Assembly (NCBI GenBank): GCA_026214975.1
Contig: CM047808.1
Location: forward strand, 57,314,583 to 57,378,582
Length of the DNA: 64,000 nt
Direction: 5' to 3'
From: Gentiana macrophylla
Lineage: Eukaryota; Streptophyta; Magnoliopsida; Gentianales; Gentianaceae
The position numbers and the translations under genes are program-made. Below, in pieces: positions 57,158 to 64,000 of the stretch. The notes beneath the pieces were generated by a model. It worked only from the letters and a program-made list of their open reading frames with translations. It made no database searches and was not told the DNA's origin. Numbering within the stretch: position 1 is the stretch's first letter; the number at the start of each line of letters is the position of its first letter.

Positions 57158-58490
57158 CATGTCTACTGAGTGTGACCTTGTTCTCTGAGGATGACCAAAT
57201 TTTATAGCCCTTCACCACATCTACATACCCTACAACACTCCATTCATGTTCATTGGCTCCAGCTTACCCTCACTAACATGGTAATAGAATGTGCTTCTAA
57301 TAACTCTTTGAACTGAGTAGTCAGCAGGATATTTTGACCACATCTCAGTTGGTGTTTTAAGATTAATCCATGTGTGAGGTCATCTATTTATTAAGTAGCA
57401 TGATGTGCTCACAAAATTTACCTAAAATATCTTTGACAAACCATCATTAGAGAACATGCATCTTGCCCTCTCCAGAAGAGTGCGATTCATTCTCTCAACA
57501 ACACCATTTTCTGAGGAGTATTCTTGACTGTATGATGCCCTGAAATACCCTCATTCTTGTAGAACTCATCCAACTCAGACTAAAAGAATTTCAGGCCATT
57601 AACTATTTGAAGCCTCTTGATCTTCATCCTTGTTTGATTCTCCACTAGAGCCTTTCAATGCGTGAAACTACTGAATGCATTACTTTTGTGTTTATCAGCA
57701 CCACCCAAGTCATCCTTGAATAGTCATCAACAAATGAGACAAAATATCTATGACTACCCAATGATTTCACCTTTGATGGCCCCCGGCAATCTGGATGGAT
57801 ATAATCACTGATGCTTTTGTGTTGTGTAAGCCTGCTAAGAACTTGTATCTATGTAGCTTCCAAACTACACAGTGCTCACAAAAATCCGGAGTCTTGACCT
57901 TATATCCCTCAAGAAGACCTGCTGAAGAAAGAATTTGCATTCCTCTTTCAACTACATGACCCAGTCTCATATGCCACAACTTGGTCTGCTATGGCTGGTG
58001 AACTGCAGAGGATGCAACAGTTGCAGAGCCCGATATAATAGAGCCTTGGAATATATACAAGTTTTCCCTCTTGATACCCTGGGGACCACAACCGAATCTT
58101 TGTAGCCATTCCTGTCTCCACTATATCCCTTGAAATTGAGCCTATTGTTGTCCAATAGACTATGAGTTACCAAATTCTTTGTCATGTATGAAACATGTTG
58201 TACATCATTAAGGGTGCATAATCTACCATCATCTGCCCTCAACGGAACTGAACCAATCCACACTATCTTTCAGACATTGCTGTTGGCCATAGAAATATGT
58301 TCTCCAACTATCTGCTTATAAGATGTGAACCACACCCTGTATGGACAAATATGGTAGGATGCTCTAGAATCTAGGATCCACATAGCAACATGATGTGCTG
58401 AGTCCTCTGCTACCAGAACCAGATTCTTATCTTAATCTAATGTCCATGCTCCTTACAGTAATTACATACATCTTTTTACTTGTTGGTCCT
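57158..58490 (-). pseudogene. pol: 5' half of the split copia pol: protease, pre-integrase, integrase
   Basis: Minus strand in order: a degraded zinc knuckle and protease active-site region (WILDSRASYHICP; the family has DSGAS, so Gly is Arg) near 58360; IGSVPLRADDGRLCTLNDVQ at about 58200-58263; GAG-pre-integrase MWHMRLGHVVERGMQ (57767-57979); integrase pieces down to VTLSRHV at 57165. Stops and frameshifts are frequent. Its continuation (reverse transcriptase, RNase H, 3' LTR) lies at 20821-22894. Confidence 0.85.
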
Positions 58491-58797
58491 TTGAAAAGGC
58501 TTTGGTTAAGTTTAGAGGGGGGTGAATAAACTTAACACTAAAAACTTTTGGAGTTAACAAACTCAACAACTTCAGCAGCCTGTTGATAGCTCAGTAGTCT
58601 GCTGACACTCAGTAGTCTGCTGACTATTGACTTTACTGAATTTGTTGCAGCGGAATATATTTAAATTAAGCCTTATTCCTTGTTGTTAAAATATGATACC
58701 AAGTATTAGATACTCAGTAGTGTATGTGTGTGATTCAGTTGCTAGTTCAGTAGATTGATGTGTTAAATGTACTAATGCAGAATATAACTGCAGAAAG
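58491..58797. other. LTR-like fragment of unknown element
   Basis: TTTAGAGGGGGGTGAATAAAC near 58515 and repeated CAGTAGTCTGCTGA motifs resemble copia LTR sequence, including the CTGCTGA motifs of the LTR at 2164-2673. No boundaries could be set. It lies between the copia half and the gypsy LTR that starts at 58798. Confidence 0.35.
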
Positions 58798-60062
58798 TGT
58801 TAAGGGTGGAATTATACGATACTTTATTATACTTTATATTATAATTTCACCCTAACTAATATAATTTGCATTGAAAAATGAATCTTAAAATGATTTATTG
58901 AGCAAACACGGTTTTATAAATGTTAATTTCCAAATAACACATTTTATGTGCTTAAATGATTATTTTATATCATTGTGGAAATGTGTTATGCTTTGGTATA
59001 TTTCATGTGTGTTGTAGGTACATAATACATTTAAACATTGGAGCAAGTCAATGACACTCATAAAAGCAAGTCAAGGACACTCATTTTTGGTTCAAAATCA
59101 CGTGGGAGTGATTCAAGGGGCTGTTTTGAGAGCAAAGCAAGGGAAAAGTTAATATTATAATAATTGATAGCATATTCTTATTTGGATAAATACTGTTCAT
59201 TGGGAACTTAGTGAAGAGAATTCTTCTTCCTTTTTCAGTCTTTGTTTTTAGCATTTTGAGAGGGAGAGTCTATCAAACAAATTCTTGTATTGTTTCCATC
59301 CTAGTTTTAATAATCAAATACTTAGAGATTTCTTCAAAATTTCCATTGTCGTTCATGACCTTGGCTTTATTTCATATAAATTCCTGCTCTACACATAACT
59401 ATATGGTGCATTCTCATCATCCCAAAATGGTCATTAGTGGTATGGATAGCTAAACTCATCAAGGGCAAGCAATTGGGGGAAGCAATTCAACGGTTTTCGG
59501 GTTTTCTAATATAAAGCATTGCAGTATTTCAAACCAAAGGTTAGATTACAAGTTCTACATTTTATTGTTCATAGCTTGATCGAGAGATTTTGCTTACGGA
59601 TTGCCATACGAGAGATTGTATGCATTGAATCAGTATAACACGTAATTGAACCATAATATTCGAGTATAAAACGAGAGTTTATCGAATACGGTTTAGATAA
59701 ATTAATCGAGAGATTATACCTTGTGTTTTGATTGTTTCATTCACCTAAGAGATTAGGGTTGCATTCGGTTTAGGAGATCCTAATATTTGGTCCTGATATT
59801 GCATGCTTGTATGATTAGAAACACGATAATTTGTTAAATTGTGAAACCTATTGTTTGCCCTCTTTTAATCTCATTACATAATCTTAATTTGTAACGTATC
59901 TCGTGACATTTGTGACTCAAAACTGAACCACCTCTCAACCTCGAATCCCTGAGTTCGACTCCGGTTTTACATCGCTATACTACGATCCCTTCTCTTGGGG
60001 AAACCGGATTATAAATTTATAACTTGTCATTCTTATTTTCATAATCAATAAAATCCGGGACA
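58798..60062 (+). repeat. 5' LTR of the right-hand gypsy element
   Basis: 1,265 bp, TGTTAAGGGTGG...AATCCGGGACA, followed after 6 bp by a perfect Asp tRNA primer site. The left edge is the nearest TG with suitable context (left flank GAAAG) and could be off by a few bases. The partner LTR lies beyond the window. Confidence 0.8.
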
Positions 60063-60068
60063 AGTTTT

Positions 60069-60090
60069 TGGCGCCGTTGCCGGGGATTCG
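60069..60090 (+). other. Primer-binding site, Asp tRNA type
   Basis: TGGCGCCGTTGCCGGGGATT complements the 3' end of plant tRNA-Asp essentially perfectly, as in many Athila/Tat gypsy elements. Confidence 0.95.
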
Positions 60091-60577
60091 GCACGGTTAG
60101 CTTCAGCTTTGAGTCTTTTATTAAGTATTAATTACCCAGAAAATATTTAAATGTTGTTTGGTGTAAATTGATTTTAGAGTTCGTGCTCTGTTTCTCGAAA
60201 TTGAGTCTCTCGCTTTTTTCATAACCGAATTCCCTTTGAAGAACGGCGTCCATCAAGCGTCCAGTGAAAAATCGAATCAGAACCTTCAGACGCCCGTCGG
60301 ACGAGCGCGTCAATCGGCGTCGAACAAAGCGGCGGCGTTCATTTGAAAGAACGGGCGTTCACTTTATTGAACCAGCGTTGAAGCTTGAATTGGATCGAGA
60401 GAGTTCGACGCGCGTGAGGAAAGGCGTCCACTCTCCGTCCATTTGAAGCGAGCGGCGTTCAAACTTGACGAGCGTTCAAACTCCGAACGCCAGCTTTTCC
60501 TTCGAGCAGGCGTTCCATCACTCCTGGGAATTATTTTTCACTTCTTATCACCTTTTACCTCGTTTTCACTCCAGTGT
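60091..60577 (+). other. Gypsy leader with repeated GCGTYC motifs
   Basis: Between primer site and gag, at about 60243-60520, variants of GGCGTTCA/GCGTCCA and their complements recur ten or more times, interspersed with GAACG and CGTCGGACG. The frame upstream of the gag ATG is open from 60443, but the family-like start is at 60578. The role of the motif cluster is unknown. Confidence 0.55.
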
Positions 60578-62137
60578 ATGCGTACACGGAGTCATTCAGG
60601 CCCATTAATCTATAATCCTGAGATCGAACGTACAATCGTTCGTCCCAATCGAAAAATTCAACGTTCCTTGAGTTCTCAATTTTCCGAGGCTAGTGAAGGA
60701 AGTATTTTTGAGGAAACAGTTGAAGAAACTCTTGAAGAGATCGTTGAAGAAGTCATCTTTGACAACTCTGAAGTAATAATGGCAGATAGGCGTACTTTAG
60801 CAGACTACACTATTCCGGGCTCTGTTACTATACATCCCGCTATCGTAATGCCGGACATCGAGGTTCCATTTGAATTAAGATCTGGTTTAATTCAAATGAT
60901 ACAACATACTTCCACCTTTCATGGGTACCAATCTGAAAACCCACATACCCATGTGCGTGCATTTCTGGAAGTATGCAGCACAACTAAGATCAAGGATATC
61001 TCTGATGATATTCTTAAGCTCAAATTATTCCCATTCTCTTTGCGGGGTGAAGCAAAAGAATGGTATCTCTCACTACCTTCTGAATCTATCACGACCTGGG
61101 CTGATCTGGAACGTGAGTTTCTGAGCCAATATTTCCCTCCCTCCAAGACAGCTCAGTGTCTAACCGATATCTTCACTTTCCGACAAGAAGGTAATGAAAC
61201 GTTCTTTGAAGCATGGAAACGTTTCAAATCTATCTTACATCGTTGCCCTCATCATGGTTTAGATCTGCAACGACAAGTCAATACCTTCTACAGTGGTTTA
61301 ACTGAGACGACAAAGGGAATGGTGAATAGCTCATCTGGAGGAGCTTTCTTAAAGAAAACACCGGCTGAAGGGTGGGACCTGTTTGAAGACATAGCAAAAT
61401 ATAACTATGCACCAACTCAGCATTCAATCCACTACACCTTCTACCCCGGGATAGAAGAGGTCAAGTCTCAGAACCAACTGATCGCCTCTCTTCAACAGCA
61501 GATCACTGACCTGGCTTTGGCACAAAAACACAATCAATATTCCACTTCTTCTATTCCTCCAAATTTCTCGGATATCCTAATGATGTATTGTGACAACTGT
61601 TGTCAACATGGTCACAATATGAATCATCATCAATACCCATCATCCAACTATCAAGTCAATGCGGCCCAACATATGAGGCCGTACACACCGATAGTTTGTC
61701 AAACTTGTGCCACGGAGGGTCACACATCTCTTGCTTGTCCCCTAAACAGGGACAATGCTGAAATCAATGCGTTTTCTGGCCAGTCAAACCAGAGGTTTTC
61801 AAACCAACATCCTGGCCAGAACAATTATCAAAACCAAGGTTATAACCAGAATCGGAATTTCAACCAACAACCATGTTATAACCAAAATACCAACTCTCAA
61901 ACCTCTAATCGAAATCAGAATTACCAAAATCCCATCTATAGCCAGCATCCAAATCCGAATACCATGCAAAGGCTCAACCAGATTTGGCAAGGAAATACCA
62001 ACAGCTCTTCAAATAGACCTACTCAAAACCCTCCAGGTTTCCAAAACTCACCATCTGGGGCAAATGATGGCCCGACAAAAGCTGAGTATGAGAAGACAAT
62101 CAAGAACTTGGAAAGGCAAATTGGCCAGCCTAGCTAA
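60578..62137 (+). CDS. gag: Gypsy gag, open reading frame
   Basis: The frame stays open from 60443; I take the ATG at 60578 (MRTRSHSGPLIYNPEIER) because this is how related gag proteins begin. Landmarks over about 519 residues: an acidic Glu/Val stretch, MADRRTLADYTIPGSV, the gag core (EAKEWYLSLPSESITTWADL, EAWKRFKSILHRCPHHG), a zinc knuckle CQTCATEGHTSLAC (C-x2-C-x4-H-x4-C), then a long Asn/Gln-rich region. It would build the particle and bind RNA. It ends at 62137; a coiled-coil continuation (KNLERQIGQ) shifts frame just after. Confidence 0.93.
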   Translation: MRTRSHSGPLIYNPEIERTIVRPNRKIQRSLSSQFSEASEGSIFEETVEETLEEIVEEVIFDNSEVIMADRRTLADYTIPGSVTIHPAIVMPDIEVPFELRSGLIQMIQHTSTFHGYQSENPHTHVRAFLEVCSTTKIKDISDDILKLKLFPFSLRGEAKEWYLSLPSESITTWADLEREFLSQYFPPSKTAQCLTDIFTFRQEGNETFFEAWKRFKSILHRCPHHGLDLQRQVNTFYSGLTETTKGMVNSSSGGAFLKKTPAEGWDLFEDIAKYNYAPTQHSIHYTFYPGIEEVKSQNQLIASLQQQITDLALAQKHNQYSTSSIPPNFSDILMMYCDNCCQHGHNMNHHQYPSSNYQVNAAQHMRPYTPIVCQTCATEGHTSLACPLNRDNAEINAFSGQSNQRFSNQHPGQNNYQNQGYNQNRNFNQQPCYNQNTNSQTSNRNQNYQNPIYSQHPNPNTMQRLNQIWQGNTNSSSNRPTQNPPGFQNSPSGANDGPTKAEYEKTIKNLERQIGQPS

Positions 62138-63359
62138 ACAATTAGCTGCAAGACCTCGGGGACATTTACCCAGTTTCACGAAAGGAACCCTAAAAGTAAC
62201 CAAGTATCCCAACGCAATGAGATTGTTCCTACTACACCTTACGGAGCCAGAGGAGTCACACGCAATGAATTTGAGATCCGGAACCCAACTACAGGAAACC
62301 CCGCTTTACCGGAACTGAGGAAGCGAATGAGACCCTCCTACCGTAGATGAGGTAGGAGGGAAGTTGAGGATAAAGACTCACCTCGCCTAGATGAAGAAGA
62401 GACTCAGCTGGTGATCCACCGAGTCTTGAGGAAAGTCTGTTCAAAGTCAAGAAGAAGAAATCCCGACAAGTAAAAAGACTGACAAGACAGTGAGATGGAA
62501 GGATTTAGAGGACGAAGCAGTTAAAGCTTCTTCATCATCGAAGAAAGTTTTCTCTGAAGAAGAATTGAGCAAACTTCCTTTCCCACCAAGAAAGAAAAAC
62601 ATCTCTTTACAAGAAGATAAGAAGTACGAAAAGGTACTCAACCTTCTGAAGAACACACAAGTAAATTTACCCTTATCTGATGTTCTGGTTGAGATGCCTA
62701 AATATACTAAATTTATAAAAGATGTTGTTTCTTCGAAAAAGAAATTGGAGAACATGGATAGAGTGATTAATGAAGAGTGCTCCATGATTGGAAGTGATCA
62801 TATTCCAAGGAAACGAAGCGATCCAGGGAAATTCGTTTTAACCTTACAAATCCAAGACTGTGTTTTCCCTCTCTCCTTGTGTGACCTAGGAGCATCTATC
62901 AGTTTAATGCCATTATCCATCTGCAAAAGACTTAATCTTGATCATCTTTTGGAACCTACCATGATGAACCTTCAGTTTGCAGATAGGTCGATCAAGAAAG
63001 CCGAAGGATTTTTGAGAGATCTCTTAGTACAGGTCGACAAATTCACATTTCCTGTGGATTGGTTTGTCCTGGATGTAAAAGAAGAAAGCACTCCGTTGAT
63101 CCTTGGTAGACCATTTCTATCAACAGCCCGTGCTGTCATAGATTGTGATGAAGGTTATGTAACCTTAAGAGTTGGTGATGAAGAAGTGCGATACAATGTT
63201 TCTAGAACTCTAAAGCGACCTTCTGAAAGCCCAACCGGTTATTCCATTGATGAAACTGACGAGTTCAGTGATTTTATGGAAACACAAGTCATGGCCATGA
63301 ACCCAGAGTATGAAAGACTGGTGGACAATCTGAATAATTCTGGCGAGAATCCACCTTGA
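62138..63359 (+). CDS. pol: Gypsy aspartic protease region
   Basis: 62138-62490 carries the gag-protease linker in broken frames (LAKQLAARPRGHLPS). The frame 62490-63359 is open: VNLPLSDVLVEMPKYTKFIK, NEECSMI, then the protease active-site loop LCDLGASISLMPLSICKRLN with the DLGAS triad-like core intact, DRSIKKAEGFLRDLLVQVDK and TPLILGRPFLSTARAVIDC. Complete by comparison with the broken copies at 3484 and 33807. In the intact family it is processed from gag-pol. Confidence 0.9.
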
Positions 63360-64000
63360 CAAAGATTGGGGCTCGCTTTGGAAGCCGAGGAGCCGCAAGA
63401 AGAGACCTTGTTTGTGGAATCCTCAAGAACAATCGGTGAGTCGGAGTTGAAGCAAGGAGATATCAAGTCAAGCTTAAAAAGAACCCTCAAGAATTAACGC
63501 TAAAACCTTTACCTAAGCACTTAAAGTATGTATACGAGGGAAGGCGATAAGCTTCCGTTAATCATCTCCGCCAAATTGATGAAAGAGGAGGAGGATAAGT
63601 TATTAAACGCCTTGAGAAGCAACGAGAGAGCTTTCGGTTGGCAAGTAGGAGATATTAAAGGTATATCTCCCGACGTGTGTATGCATAAGATAAAGACCGA
63701 AGAGGAGCTAAATGTGTTCGGCAGCACCTCAAAGACGTTTGAATCCACATATGCAAGAGGTGGTAAAGAAAGAGATTATAAAACTATTGGACATGGGGAT
63801 CATATACGCAATAGCTGACAGTGATTGGGTATCCCCCACTCAAGTCGTCCCTAAGAAAGGGGGGATTACAGTGGAAAAGAACGATAAAGGTGAGGAAGTA
63901 GCTTTGAGGTTAGTGACCGGGTACCGGGTTTGTATTGATTATAGGAAATTAAATGAGGTCACTATGAAAGATCATTTTCCGCTCCCCTTCATCGACCAAA
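63360..64000 (+). pseudogene. pol: Gypsy reverse transcriptase, N-terminal part, frameshifted, runs off window
   Basis: Linker, then SAKLMKEEEDKLLNALRSNE and FGWQVGDIKGISPDVCMHKI (63580-63690). Two small frameshifts lie near 63697 and 63737, after which IIYAIADSDWVSPTQVVPKK and YRVCIDYRKLNEVTMKDHFP follow to the window edge. The palm with the catalytic box is outside the window. Confidence 0.88.

Overview
The window looks like a transposon-dense, AT-rich stretch of a plant nuclear genome, most likely a eudicot. It holds Ty1/copia and Ty3/gypsy LTR elements with initiator-Met or Asp tRNA-type primer sites, CACTA, Mutator-like and hAT-type DNA transposons, a LINE relic, TA microsatellites and intron-bearing fragments of host genes. 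I cannot name the species. I see no intact, confidently functional host gene, no rRNA or tRNA gene, no CRISPR array and nothing prokaryotic. Nearly every coding stretch is a broken gag or pol, so the value of the window lies in its nesting and in what the elements have captured.

Layout. 1-4015: a minus-strand gypsy gag start with its LTR, a MITE end, a possible FAR1-type relic, the 3' end of a copia element and a gypsy gag-protease fragment. 4016-6697: a fragment of a large non-coding LTR element. 6698-12866: a minus-strand copia element with 5' LTR, gag, protease, integrase and reverse transcriptase, cut off in reverse transcriptase. It sits inside a second minus-strand LTR element (12867-17041) that carries a broken coiled-coil ORF after its primer site. 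That element is itself inserted in a LINE (17042-17990), which also holds a 155-bp hAT-type MITE. 17991-20820: mostly anonymous, with a possible two-exon relic, a small LTR and a second MITE of the same family. 20821-22894 and 57158-58490: two halves of one minus-strand copia element, split by a gypsy block.

22966-57157 is that gypsy block (+ strand): a truncated 3' copy, a shared LTR (29329-31516), a full internal region and a second LTR (55003-57157). Three later insertions can be resolved to the base through their target-site duplications. They are a Mutator-like element carrying a two-exon ORF and a tandem-repeat field (24992-27723, 9-bp duplication), a non-coding minus-strand LTR element with 1.8-kb LTRs (34855-44067, 5-bp duplication) and a CACTA element (44284-49009, 3-bp duplication). 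The CACTA element carries pieces of a WD40-repeat gene and a saccharopine-dehydrogenase-like gene with introns still present. 58798-64000 is the 5' part of another gypsy element with LTR, primer site, a long open gag, a protease and the start of reverse transcriptase.

Order of events inferred from the nesting: the split copia is older than the gypsy block, which is older than its three inserts. On the left, the LINE is older than the coiled-coil element, which is older than the copia element. Near-identical repeat copies differ by many short clustered indels, so part of the apparent decay may be consensus error. Boundaries supported by target-site duplications or by LTR-plus-primer-site structure are good to the base; the others are approximate.
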